A stretch of 64,000 bases of DNA from Azadirachta indica (Eukaryota > Streptophyta > Magnoliopsida > Sapindales > Meliaceae), in NCBI GenBank assembly GCA_022749755.1, contig CM040446.1, positions 15,028,367 to 15,092,366 on the forward strand. The letters are read 5' to 3'. A model generated the notes under the pieces. That model did no database searches and had not been told where the DNA came from. It saw nothing but the letters and a program-made list of their open reading frames with translations. Positions within the stretch are counted from its first letter, which is position 1, and the number at the start of each line of letters is the position of its first letter. Positions 41,179-53,597 of this stretch are shown piece by piece. Position numbers and translations under genes: made by a program.

Positions 41179-42559
41179 ATGACCTAAACACGTCTATCTG
41201 AACAACATAAGTTGCGTGGGACTAAGCTTCTTTTGCATTGCTTTCAATACTCGTTCTTTCAAAAGTGAGGTCACAATAGTCGAAAATGTTCAACCTTTAG
41301 AATCTTTAATTCTGTTATCAAGATGAAAACCATTTTCATCTGGTCCAAAAAGAAAAAAGAACAACAACATATGTAAGTGATAAAACATAGACAAAAATTT
41401 CAAAAAAAAACATCAAACAATAACGAGCAGTTAGTTCTAAAAAAATCAAAACTCTAGTTTCAATCACATTCAAATAATTTATACATGCTCAAATGTCTAT
41501 AGATAACATGATCAAAACTGTACATCCAAATGCGAAAGTTTCTAGAAAAATCGAAATTACAGTTTCGATCATGTTCAGTTGACATACAAGTGTCTAACGC
41601 GAACGTGATCAAAACTGTATCAATTATGAGTGTTGATTGAAACTACTAATGTAATTGGAAAAAAACCTTAAACAAAAATATGTGATAAAAATTATTGATA
41701 AACCTTATAATTATACATGCTTGAAACTGTACTCACCTAAATGTGTAAATAACGTGCCCCAAAGTATAGTTTTGCGAATATAGAAAATTTTTTTTTGGAT
41801 CATATATTTTCACAGTTTTGAACAATTTAGTTACACATTCGGGGACATGCATGTATGATCGAAACTATCAAGCAATTCCTCGAATCTAACTCAACCACTA
41901 ACACCATAAAATTTTCATCAACAACGCACAATTTTCATGAATTCTAGACTAATTTTCGATCACATAATAAGTAGAAATCATCAACCACATTCTAATCAAA
42001 ACTATTGTCACTTCATTTGTCACCAAGAACACACAAAATTTCATATTTTTTTGGATGAATTTTCAATAATTAATCAATAGAAAGCTCGTACTTATGCTAA
42101 TTCATGCAAAATCATCCATAAATCCGCATCAAATACAAAAAAAAAATTGACAAAACTCGTATCTCAATCGTTGTATTATCTTTGTCGTGAGTTAGCCGTC
42201 GGAAATCAATCTGAATTTGTCGTCGTCAACGCGAATCTCTTCCACTCTTACATCACCATCGACTGTCGAGTTAATGATAGTCGATTGAAGCTTCGATTAT
42301 GATGTGAGTTTTGTGCACAAAAAAAAAAAGAAAATTAAAGTTTTAGTGGCTTTAAAATCGATTTGAGAAATTTTGACTTTTGTTACGAATGGTCATGAGG
42401 ACTATTTTGTCCACAAAATTATAAGTTAGTGACTTCTGAAAGATTTTAGCAACGGTGTTTAATGTTGAAAATTTACCTTTTTTATTTTGTGATATATTGG
42501 TCATTTTTTTTTTTTTAAAATCCCTCCTTAAATACGTGCCAGTTCCCATAAATCAAAAA

Positions 42560-43591
42560 GAGAAGTGAACGGACAAATCGGAGGAAACAAGTGAGGGAAT
42601 CGGGCACGCTTGTGGCTAGGGTTTTCGTTTCAAAGAAGACTAGACAGAGACTGCTACTCTAGCTATTCGTCTACCGTGAGTTTCCCGCCTGTTTTACTAT
42701 ATTAGGCGACTCCATTGCTCAGTTTCACCGCTGTTTCGCGCTGGCATTGCTTCTTTCCTTGTTTTAAGTTCTGCTGCTGCGCTTTTTGTTTCAGTGGAAA
42801 TAGTTCCTTGGAATATTTAATCGGTAATATTTTTCTAATGTTTTTTACGGCGTACATGATTTTGGTTTCTATTTTATGCGAATTTAGGGACAAGAGCACC
42901 GCCGTTTTCAATTTTATTCTTCGTTAATTTAGTTTTCTGTCCAAACTTACGAATGGTTTGTTTTAAAAATTATCCCTTTTTTCTAGTTTTCTTTCCTCTG
43001 CTTATGATTTTACTTCGATATTCTGTTCAGCTTTAAATTGTATTGGCAATAAGTTGCGGGCAATTTGTCTTTTTTGCTATTTTTTTTATCTCATTTCAAT
43101 TTTTATCTGTCATACCGTAATTGATGGGGCAATTCACTGAATTCACTTTCTTTGTTGCTGTGCTTAATCTTTTTTTTTTTTTTGATTATTTGGAATGAGG
43201 TTGACAAAGGCTTTCTTTGTTTTGGCGATAGACATTTGGCTTAATAAATTTGTGGTAAAAATTTATTCTCACTTTTTGGTAATCAATTTTCATCTCATTT
43301 GACATTTTTATCAGGTTTGTTCAATAATTTTCATGGCAATGGTGTCTATGACATCTAAGTTTACTTGATTTTACCATAGCAGTGAGTTATGAGTTTGTTG
43401 TTAAGCCGAGCACTAACAATTTGTGATTTGTCCATATGTTTTCGAATTTATGCTTCATTAAATGCTTTCTGTTCTAGCCAGTGATGCTTGTTCAACAGAA
43501 AATTTGTGTCTCTACTGAAATGTTTTATTGCTGTTTTACCAGGATTAGCTTTTGGAACACATTCTGATATTACTCCGACCTGCTATGACAG
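42560..43591 (+). promoter_or_regulatory. ASI1 leader exon, telo-box-like motif and leader intron
   Basis: Sequence from about 42560 looks like a 5' untranslated exon, with CTAGGGTTTTC (42616-42626) resembling the plant telo-box. A consensus donor GTGAGT at 42676 and an acceptor at 43590-43591 would remove a 916-base leader intron, placing the start codon two bases into the next exon. Inferred from splice consensus only. Confidence 0.5.
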
Positions 43592-43592
43592 G

Positions 43593-46500
43593 ATGGTAGA
43601 AGAGGCTGAAATTGAGAACCTGGAATTTAGGTGGGGTAAAAAGAGAGGAATTGGTGGGAAAAAGAAAGATGTCCAGTTCTATGAATCTTTTGCGTACGAT
43701 GGTGTGGAATATACTCTTTATGATTCAGTATATCTATACAAGGAAGAGGAACCTGAGCCTTATATTGGTAAACTCATAAAAATATGGGAGAATGCTGATA
43801 AGACAAAGAGAGTAAAGGTTCTTTGGTTCTTCCGTCCGAGTGAGATTTCAAATTTTCTTGGAAATGATCAGACACCTGAGAATGAATTATTTTTGGCCTG
43901 TGGTGAAGGTGTAGGCCTCACAAATGTCAATCCTTTGGTAATTAAATTGCAATAAACTATTGTGGTGTTTAGTTAATTTAGTTGTTTTTGTTATTATTGT
44001 TGTTATCATTATTGATTGTACTCAATATCCATGCTTTTATTGCCTCCGGCTGTTCTACTTGTCGTATTAATTCAGTCACATACAATGCTGTAGAGAGATA
44101 TGTATTCTCATTTTCAGATTTGCCACCAACTCTTATCCTCCTTCTTGGCTCTTATTTTCAATAAAACAATTTGGAGGTGTTGAATTACTAGATTTTTGCA
44201 GTGAATTTATTATGGTCAGTTGATAGTCAAATATTCGTCTCATCGGTCAATTCATACTTTTATGTGCTAGCATCTTGAGTTCCCTGCTGCTAATTTCCAT
44301 AATAAAACTAGGAAGCAATTGCTGGCAAGTGCAATGTTGTTTGCACCTCAAAGGACAATCGAAATCCTCAACCATCAGCTGAAGAACTTCAAATGAGTGA
44401 CTTCATTTTTTACCGCACATTTGATGTTGGTCTCCATAAAGTCTTGAATAAGATAGATGAAAAGATTGCCAGGATCGAAGGTGTTTATTGTCACTCATGA
44501 ATGCTGCTTTAAATCCATCTCTATGACATTGTGCTTTTCTTGATTTTTAACTTTTTATGCTGTTTCCTCAATTCTTGCAGTTAAATTTTTACTTAACAAA
44601 GTGGGTTGCCAAAATTCTAGTGGTGGTTTGAAAGTTGATTCAAAGAAGGACATTGACAAGAATGCCACAGCAAGTGATGGAACATTGATTTCAGCCCAGA
44701 AAAACATTCCTGAAAGCGTAGCTGCAAAAATGGAGGGTGTTTTTGTCGATACTTCAGGGAAAGAACATGGGAAACCTTCATTAGTCAAACAGAAATCTTT
44801 ACTGTCAGAAAAGCCAGCTTCTAATGTAGATGTAGAGTCAGGTGGAATTGCTATGACTAGTGAAGGACTGGAAGATGTTTCTACTGATAGTACCACTTTA
44901 AGGTCTAAGGTAAAAGAAAATTCACATACAAAAATTTCATCGGTGAAACAAAAATCTGCACTTGGAGAAAGGGTTCCATCTGGAGAAGGTGCAGGGATAG
45001 GTGAAATTGTTAGAACTAATAGGCTAGAGAATTTGCTTAGTAACGAGAGTGCATCAAGCTCTAAAGTTGAGTTTGAAACGAGCAAGGGTAAAGGTGGTAA
45101 GGTTCTTGAAGTTAAAGAGGACATAAAATCTACTAAGGATTGTGGTGAATTGGATAATAGGCCATGTAAAAGGTCAAGGCTTGATAGTTCTGTGGAAGTA
45201 TATGATGACAAGATCAAGAATCACGTGCAAAATTTAGGCCGTGATTCTAATAGGAATGGTGCAAAGCCTAAACTAGGCATTATTGACTCTGAAAATATAT
45301 CTAAAACTAAAGTAGCAAAACCTTCTTATGGGATAGATGGAGGTTCTTCTAAGAAGCAGAAGGTTGATGAAAAACTTATAAAACCTACTAATGGCAAGGT
45401 GGCAAAAACATCTTACATTCAGCCCTCATGGGGGGAGAAAAAAACTGATAAACGAATTTTGGAAGTTGCTCGGCGACCAAATTTGGTAAGCTGTATCAGT
45501 AAGATTGTCTTTTCTTCCACAATGTTATTTGTCTTTCAAATGATAATATGTTGAACTAATTTGTTGTGCAAATGTTAAGTTAATTTGTTATCATTGAATC
45601 TATTTGGTATGTACAGTATTCAGTTAATTTTGTTCTATCACCGAATGTGGTTAGAAATAGGCTGTATTTGTTGTTAGGTGAACTATGAATATTAACACAT
45701 GATAATACATGGAAAAGTAAGATAGAAATCAGTAAGATGTTTAATGGTTATTTTTTTCTTTTAAAAATAATTGTCAATTTTTTTAGCTGAATAGAATAAT
45801 TGAAATTTTCTTATTTTTATGTGAGAAAATACATATGTAAGAACTAAGAAACAAATTAATAATAGAACTAGTGATAATAGAGAAAATCTATGCATAATAG
45901 ACAAAACAGCCTCAAGGACACTAACTGCCTTAAACAAACATAAGAGAACCCTTTTCCATTTTCAATGAATGAAAAGCAAAGATGTAGCATGGAAATACTT
46001 GGATTCAAAGGTCCAAAGTTATGCCAAAAATATGAACAGCATAATAATTGAAGTTCTGTGCTTGCAGCTAACATCTGGCCTAGTCTGTGTCCTTTTATGT
46101 TCTAGATAAAAGCATGCCTAAATTATTGTGCATGAAAAATTTGCTTGTTTCTCTCATATTATGTTAATGCTACTAATTGATGCAATACTTCCTTTTTATT
46201 GGCACGATGACAGGATAGAAGCAAATGGTTTAAAGAACTTGTGAGTATACTTTCTCACCACTTTTATTTGTTTATGATATTCACTGTAGTTGTCTTTTCA
46301 CTCCTATATTTTCACTGATTCTCCATAAGAAGTAAAAGAGTTGAGAGTTTCTGATGTTAGAATCTATATCAAAATGTCAATGTCAAATAAATAGATATAA
46401 CACTAGACTAATTTGTGAGCATTCTTGTATATATTTATCAGCCATGGGAAGAAAGAATGCGGGTTGCACATGAGCAAGGAACACTTGTCCTGCTTGAGAA

Positions 46501-49500
46501 TTTGGATCCATCATATACGTCAATAGAGGTTGAGGTAATAAACATTGTGGATAATACATATATAACTTTTATACATATGTATAGTTTATGTTCATGCAGC
46601 GTTTCCTCATAATTATTTTCAGTTTGATGCCTCATGAACTATATATCTAGATCTCCAAAAAATTTCATGTTTATATTGTTTTACTTTTCAACTATGATTG
46701 TTCCCTTTGTATTATTTTTTTTCTCAAGCATTTGTGTATGTACTGTACTGCAGGATATAGTTTGGCATGCCTTCAAGGAAAATTGCTCGGCAAAGATGAT
46801 TCAGCGAATTACGTTCTCTTCTACTCACTCTGGTACAGAGAAAGAATTTTCTGTGTATCCTACAAATCATTCTCTTGTCATTAAAATATTCATCAGAAAC
46901 ATGGCATTTATTAACTGTTGCAACCAAAACAGACCTGAAAACATACAAAATTAACCCACTGATCGAGATGAATACAGAAGAAAGATGTATCTTGAAAGCT
47001 CTTTGAAACAGGCCTAAAGAGATGAAAGAAAAGAAAATGAATTTTCCCATGAGCAATTGACATCTTCCTCTCTTTATTCTCTCAAGATAAAATTATTTCT
47101 TTCTTACCAAATCCTCTATAAAAGAGCTAGAAAACACACTCTACAGAGTCACATGCTATTCTAAACATGTTTGAAGTAGAACACAAATACATAATGTATC
47201 TTGATGCCTATTGAAAGTAGTATAAATATTGTGTTAAAATATGGAGTAGTTAAATATGGTTGCATCTTGGGTTTTGTCTATATGGCATGGATTATTGCCA
47301 CAAAATTAAAGGTTGATAAATGTTGCACTATGATATTTACCGTTTGAGAACTTAAGGAAACTATCACTTTTATGTGTTTCTAGTGGAAATTTTGATGTAC
47401 TTATTTTGTTTGCTTGAGGACATAGGATTGTGTTGCCTATAATGTTGGGCATGCCAGAACTTATTCTTAGAGCAAAGTTATTTTCTTATTTAATAAATAT
47501 TTTTTACATGGAGTGCATGTTTCGGCTTTTGCATCTCGGACTGTTTACTTTTATTTTGAGTAATTGTGTCGAGTACTAAGGATGGGCACTTGCTGGATTA
47601 GTTTAATTTTTGCAAAAATGAATAGATCCAAAAATCAACCATTCATGGTTTGTAGAATATAAAATAAAAAAAGAGCTGGTTTGGTTAACTTTCAGGTTCT
47701 TAGTTTGATTTTGAGCCTAGTTGAGCTTGAAGTCGAGTTTTGGTTTATCAATTCATTTTTGAAGTTCAGTTCTTAGTTTAATTCTAAACCTAATTGAGTT
47801 TTCTGTTAGTTCTAGCAGTCAATTGAAATTTGAACTGACTTGGTCAGTTCTTTTCAAGTAGAATCTAAGTGTACCAAATTAATGATGAAAATTGAATCGA
47901 CCCATCCCCATCTAAGATTGACAAGGAAATTATTATGATGGTGGCCATTTTACTTAAATGCAGATTGTCTAGAAGTACCTGCAACAGATACAACTTCCAA
48001 GTGACATTGTTTTTAAAGGTTGTGACTAAAATTGAACTTTAAACAAGATGAAAACTAGTTCCTTTTGGAATGGTTGAGTTGAAAGTGCATTAGTTGGGAA
48101 AGGCATAGATTTGAATTATACGATATAAGAAGATTATTCTTTTGGTACGTAGGACAAGGTAAACTTCTTTGAAAGTTGTTTTAATTTTAACCACTAGATA
48201 GAAGTTGAATTTGAAGGAAGATCAAGTCAGAGCATATTTGATCTAATGAGGATGGGTAGGACACTTCTAATGAGATCAACATCAACTTTTTATTTGGGTA
48301 CATTGCATAATTGAAGGTTTCTTACTCTTGATAGGTTTATCTTTATTGACAAAGGTTTGTTAATGTGGATAAGTTCATCTTATCGATAAAGGATTTCTTA
48401 ATATCAATAAGGTCATTCTTATCGACAAAGGTTTCTTATTATCGATAAGGTCAATCTTATCAACAAAGGTTTCTTATTCTTGATAAGGTTGTTCTTACCA
48501 ACTTTTATCAGGGAATGTTTAAGCTTAACATCATCTATGTCCTTGTCATTCTCACATCTAGAAACAAGCCTACGCAAGGTGAAATTATAATGTTAGTTTT
48601 ATTATCCCTTATCTTCTTTGATTAAGTTTTATTTTACTTGCTAGAGTTATATTTTGTTAATTTCCGGCTTAGGGGAAACAATGGAATTATGACTAGTTTA
48701 TTTTTTAGCTATGACCTTTATCACAATCGGAGGGAGTGAACAAAGATTAGGGGATTTGTCTATAGAAATTTAGAACCAAAGTCCACTTCATGTCATTTGA
48801 AAGTTACCCTTAACTTAAGGGGTATTTGGGGTTATGTTTCGAAAATAATATATTACTATTAATTACAAAGGTTATTTGGTTTGTGATTCAAATTACAAAG
48901 GATATTTAGAAAAAGATGTTTGGTTGTCCATGTTATAATTCGATTATGCAATGTTAGTTTTATCTATATTGTAGGTCAAGCTTATGTTATATTCAAAACA
49001 AGAGAAGCTGCAGAGAAGGTTGTTACAAAATTAGATGAAGGATGCTTAATGCTATCAAATCGGAGGTATGCATGCAACTTGAATCATCAACTGTGCTCAT
49101 CTTAATTATAGTTGGACAATTAATGTTTTTCCTCGTCATTATATCGGATCAATTTTGCCCGTTTTAAATTAAAGATGGACAATTTTTGTTCAGTGTTGCC
49201 TTTCTTCCTCATCAATAGACATTTATAATGAACATGAAAAGGTTGACATTTTGATTGCTACAACTATTACAATTCGTCTGCTTCGCAGCTTCTTTTGTTT
49301 AAGGCAGCATGAGCATCATAAATGATGCCATATATAGTATGTGTCATTAAAATAATTGATTGAAAGGTCAATCCAATACTTTATAAGTTTGATTTAAGTC
49401 TTTTGTGGGAGTTTATATACACCTATACCTCAATAATAGTCCTCTCTTGAACATCATGGGTATTTCCTTTCAACATGAGTATTTTGAATCTAATTATGAC

Positions 49501-51859
49501 GTTGATTGCTCAACATCAAAAGGTTGATTTGACTCTAATGTTTAACCACTCTTGCAAAGTAGATTATTTTTTGTTTTGGCTGGAACTTGCATAGTTTTGT
49601 TTCTTGCTTTTCCTTGTAAAGCCTTATACATAAGGGTATATGTATTAGACCTTCTTTAATTGATTATATAGGATTTTAGCTTATTAACTTTTAAAAACCA
49701 AGATTCAAGACTCTGTGAGTCAATAAAACCACCATGTGTGAAATGATATGTTAATTTAAAAAAGTAATTTAGCTATATATAGACTACCTCTCAAGTCCTG
49801 GGGGTGCTTAGCTCAAGTGGTAGATTAAGCCACTTCCTAGGCGCTTTGCTTGGGTTCAAGTTCGGGGTATTTAAGGGATAAAAATTATATGTTTTGGGTT
49901 TTGCCCACCCCTTTTATATTTTTTGAAAAAGAAAAAAGGAAAAAAATAGACTACTTTCTCAAAATATGAGTCTTATAGGAGAAAGCCTAAAAATTGGCTA
50001 ATGGTTATAAAACAAGAATGGATTTGATCTCTGTGTATAGTGTTGCATATTGCATTGTATTTAGCAACTTTTGCTTTTATCAATTTTTTGTACAAAGAGT
50101 TGTTATATTAGATTCTAAGGATTGGTTACACATACATATGCAAGGATCAAGAGCACCTTAACTTTACACAATGTCTTCTTACATCATCTATAGTTTATTG
50201 GATTATATGTTTTTTTAAATGGTTATGAGATTGTATCTCACATTGCACATATTGGATTTAATCTCAACAATGAGAAGTGCATAGATTTAATGGTCATGAT
50301 ATGAGAAATTTTATAAAATTAAAGGAATGTTGATCCTTTCTTACATAATGTAAGGGAGACACCCATATTTTAGGCTGATGTGATGGCCTTTTCATATGGG
50401 TAGAAAACAAGTTGGTGTTGGGTTTATAAAGAGAGGTGTTATCACCTATTCAATTACTCTTTTGGGTTGAGAGCTACTATATGGTCTACGACAAGTGGTA
50501 ACAAAGCATACTTAAGTTCTCATTTATATGTGGGTTTCAAAACTCCCATGTGCCCTAATATAGGATTGCCATGTTTGGATGTGAGTATGCCGAGGTTAAA
50601 AGGGATTGTTCAGATTAGCCTAATATGCACCCCAATAAAAGATTGTCATATTGGATGTGAGTCTCTAAAGGTAGTGGGATGGACAAGATTGGTCAGATTA
50701 GCTTACGAGGAATAGGCCTAACATGATGAGTGTTTCATGATATTGGGTGGAGAGAATGTCACGATCCTACATGGGATCATGAGCTTATAAGAGCGAGCAG
50801 GTAACATTGTATAATAAGCTAGTCTTTTGTGTTGATGGGGAATGCTAAGCTTGTGACGTTTAGTAGCCTGTGTCTAGTGTGTGTATGATATACTAAGAGG
50901 TCGAGATTTGCAACTGCAGGTTAACATCCTTGTTCGAGAAGCCTACTATAATGTTTGGCAAACTTAGTGGTTTTTTTGATATTTCACATCTCTATTATAA
51001 TTTTGTGTTCCTTATGTAATGGGTTTGAAAAATTTTAAGTTTTGGAATATTGGATTCTCCTATTATGAATGTTGGGAAGTGAGACTCCTAGAAGCTGACT
51101 TTAATGTTTGGCAAACGTAGTCATCTTTTTGATATTTTGCAGCTCCATTACAATTTTTGTCATCTTTATGTAATGATTTTGAAGCAGTTTAAGCTGGTTT
51201 ATATTGGATTTCTTCACAATGAACGTTGGGAGAGGCAAGACTCCTTTGATACTGGTGTTTTAGTCTCACTGTGGAGACATTTTGTTTGTAATCATTTTAT
51301 CATTTAGAAACAATTATGATGGTTTTTCATCCAAAACTTACCACATGCATCTAGAGCTCTCGAGCAATATTTTCACTGCATTCTGTTTTGGTACTTGCAG
51401 GCCCCTTGTTGGCAGTGTGCGCACTCCTCGCTTCACAGGAAAGCAGTCAACATTTGTTGGCTATCTTGTAATTGATAAACTTAAATTCCAGATGCAACGG
51501 GAGATGGTAAGATGCTTTCGCTTGCTCACTCGTGATATTGTAGATCACAAACAGATGCACTTTTTCTTTTATATATCCCTATTGTTTAATGGATTTTTGG
51601 ACTCTTTTTTTGCCTAGAGAGAAGCTGTGTCAACTTCACATTGTTCTCAACCTAACACACTAGAATATGATATGGCAATAGAATGGTGCATGCTACAAGA
51701 AAAACTAGATTGTGCTTGGAAAAAGTTGTATGAGGTATTATACATTGAAATTTATAATGCGTTTATATAATTGAGTTGCTATTTAACTGTATGTTGGAAT
51801 TCTTTCAGCAACAGGGGCAGGAGCTAAGAAAACTCAGGGCCAAGCTCAAGCCCAAATGA
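43593..51859 (+). CDS. ASI1: ASI1-like BAH-RRM protein (ANTI-SILENCING 1 / IBM2)
   Basis: Ten coding exons join in phase: 43593-43937, 44312-44480, 44581-45485, 46214-46240, 46442-46534, 46754-46832, 48975-49065, 51401-51506, 51618-51734 and 51809-51859, giving 660 residues. Residues about 15-170 form a BAH domain (VQFYESFAYDGVEYTLYDSV, then EPEPYIGKLIKIWE, WFFRPSEI and NELFLACGEG). A charged, disordered middle follows, almost all in one 905-base exon. An RRM lies at about 494-570 (GTLVLLENLDPSY ... GQAYVIFKTREAAEKVV). A C-terminal SQPNTLEYDMAIEW block is typical of this family. In Arabidopsis ASI1 binds chromatin and RNA and, with AIPP1 and EDM2, allows full-length transcripts from genes with heterochromatic introns such as IBM1; the same role here is inferred. 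One exon is only 27 bases. Introns 6 and 7 (2.1 and 2.3 kb) hold repeats. Confidence 0.9.
48331..48502. repeat. 38-bp minisatellite in ASI1 intron 6
   Basis: Four and a half units of exactly 38 bp start at 48331, 48369, 48407, 48445 and 48483. The consensus begins 'ataaggtcattcttatcgac'. Units pair a 'cttatcgata' half with its partial complement, so each can fold on itself. Confidence 0.92.
49797..49930 (+). mobile_element. tRNA-derived SINE in ASI1 intron 7
   Basis: An RNA polymerase III A box TAGCTCAAGTGG (49809-49820) and B box GGTTCAAGTTC (49853-49863) are spaced as in a tRNA head. A short unrelated body and an A/T-rich end follow. The head does not fold to a proper tRNA acceptor stem, so a SINE is preferred over a tRNA gene. 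It has the same orientation as ASI1. Confidence 0.7.
50332..50870 (+). mobile_element. Possible decayed TRIM/LTR fragment in ASI1 intron 7
   Basis: A TGTTGATCC start, a TATA-like 'gtttataaag', a CA end at about 50490 and then TGGTAACAAAGC (10 of 12 bases of the iMet primer site) suggest an LTR and primer site. A purine-rich tract near 50745 precedes 'tgtcacgatcc'. The two putative LTRs are not clearly alike, so this is tentative. Confidence 0.35.
50949..51245. repeat. Tandem duplication (period 153 bp) before ASI1 exon 8
   Basis: Two diverged direct copies each begin 'atgtttggcaaac' (50951 and 51104) and end 'agactcct'. The second copy ends about 155 bp before the acceptor of exon 8. Confidence 0.85.
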
Positions 51860-53330
51860 GAACTATGTTGCAGTGCTTTTGCTTGCGTGCATCATGTGAA
51901 TTGGTGTATGAAATTTTGGCTGCTATCATTGTGTACAGTCCCCTGCCTTCGTTCATGGAGCTGAGCGAAAAAAAGGCCTTCTCCAATTTTGAATCATACC
52001 GTGGAGAGGATGCATCACAGAAGTCAAATAAAAAAGTATTGCCACCATCTGATAGTATGCTGGTAATTACCTTCATTCCTTTTCCTTGTTTTCAAGTTTT
52101 GTTTTAGATGAAGTTGCATCATCATTTCTCTTTGTTACCTCTTTGGACAATTTGTCGGTTAATCCTCTTCAAGGCTTTGTTTCTTATAGGGAGAATGCCC
52201 AATTCCCCCTGATTTTTGAGCCAATACACCATTATCCTCCTATATTTTCTTTAATACCCTATTGGCCCCCTCACCGAAAGGCAAAACCAGAAAAAAAAAA
52301 GAGTCAAGGGGGTGATGGGGTATTAGAGAAAATATAGGGAGTAATTGAGTATTGGTTAAAAAATCAGGGCGAAAATAAGCATTCTCCCTTTTTCATATTA
52401 TAGTTTGGAAGCAAAGTTCAAAAATTTTTTGGTAGTACCAATTTATAATGTGATTCACTCATTTTTCTATTAATATTTGACATCTAAATCTTCCATCCCA
52501 CAATAGTAGTAGCTTTAAAGTCAAAATACCTCAATATCAAACTCAGTTTAAGACTGATAAGTTGGCTGATGCATGGGTGGATGTGGGTATGTATCCAGGC
52601 AACATATTCAGTATTCTCATAATGCTTTATATAAATTATTAATATTTCTCAAGTGTTAGCCTAGGTTTTTACCATTGCAAGTGATGTTGACATTCATTCA
52701 TCAATTGTATGTTTAGTTTTTAAAATTTTCGAAATAAGTTATTTCACCATACAATTGGAAAAATCTCAAATCACTTGAGATAGTAAAACGTCTACTGCTT
52801 GAGAAGCGTTAGCATTATTGAATAGAAAGTTCCCAAAATTGATAGATTTTTTTTAAACTCTTTAACACGTTTTTATTTTTTAATTTTAGAAACAGATGGG
52901 ATACATACTAATTACAGACCAGATTACTGTTAAACGAGAGTTGGGCAGAATTATGTCAGAGCATGGGTAAATATTTTTGCAGAATCAGTTGTAGGGTGCT
53001 TTTGGCTGTTGGAAATGAAGTTTCTACCAAGGTTGCTGGTTCTCTCACATATGAATCAAGTGTTCAAGAATGAACGATATTGAAATTTGGTGTTTATTAT
53101 GCACATATATGTGGTGGAATTGTGTAAATTTGTTAGTTGTTTTTGTGTATCTTATCATTTTTCTTTTAAATTAGTTGGTAAAAATTTCTTATTTATCGCC
53201 CATCGATCAACACAAGCTATAACTTACATATTGCATTGCATGATCTTCAGATTTTGTTCATAAAATATAAAATTGTTTCTTAGATTTGTAAGGTTTAAAA
53301 TTATGTTTTTCAATATAGCGAACCTATTGT
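51860..53330 (+). other. ASI1 3' region, possibly spliced 3' UTR
   Basis: 51860-52062 is followed by GTAATT, and a pyrimidine-rich TTTTTAATTTTAG acceptor ends at 52889, so a 3' UTR intron of about 827 bases is plausible. The foldback MITE at 52189-52388 would lie inside it. No further coding similarity seen. Confidence 0.4.
52189..52388. mobile_element. 200-bp foldback MITE, Mutator-like
   Basis: Almost the whole element is two inverted arms of about 85 bp beginning GGGAGAATGC. The flanking 9-mers TTTCTTATA and TTTTTCATA match at 7 of 9 bases, which fits a worn Mutator-type target duplication. Non-coding. Confidence 0.8.
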
Positions 53331-53597
53331 AAGGGGAGAAGTGACCCTTCATACTTATGGGACCGGCGGGGTGAAGTTATTTCGGCCTAATACTCAAAAC
53401 AAACGACGACGGTTAGATGATTGACCGTATGTGTAGGCCCACTATGTTAACACCCGCCACAGCAGACACATCCACAACAGTATGTCTTCCACTTACAAGT
53501 CGAAAGTTGACTTCATTGGGTTTTGCTGCTAGGGCCTGGGCTTTTACTGAACGGCATTGACTAGATTTTTTTTTTTTATATGTACACAATTTTTAAA

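Larger units (their letters stand above)
33917..42477. mobile_element. Mutator-like element with mudrA and DUF1985/Ulp1-like genes
   Basis: The left end GGAAAATTTTCAGTAGTAAC and the inverted right end GGTAAATTTTCAACATTAAAC form degenerate terminal inverted repeats of about 60 bp. The flanking 9-mers are CTTTTTATT (33908-33916) and TTTTTTATT (42478-42486), 8 of 9 identical, the right size for a Mutator target duplication. Inside, a broken mudrA transposase runs rightward and a broken DUF1985/C48-peptidase gene runs leftward toward it. Mutator elements carrying an Ulp1-like gene are known in plants (Kaonashi type). The target run is T-rich, so the boundary evidence is good but not absolute. Confidence 0.82.

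Noticed and set aside
33546..42515. An older outer transposon around the Mutator-like element
   Set aside because: Only about 11 bases (AAAAATGACC and neighbours) match in inverted orientation outside the element, too little in AT-rich DNA.
48331..48502. CRISPR-like periodic repeats
   Set aside because: The units are contiguous 38-bp tandem copies with no unique spacers, in a plant intron; a minisatellite explains them.
49809..49870. tRNA gene
   Set aside because: A and B boxes are present, but the flanks do not form an acceptor stem and the body continues as in a SINE.
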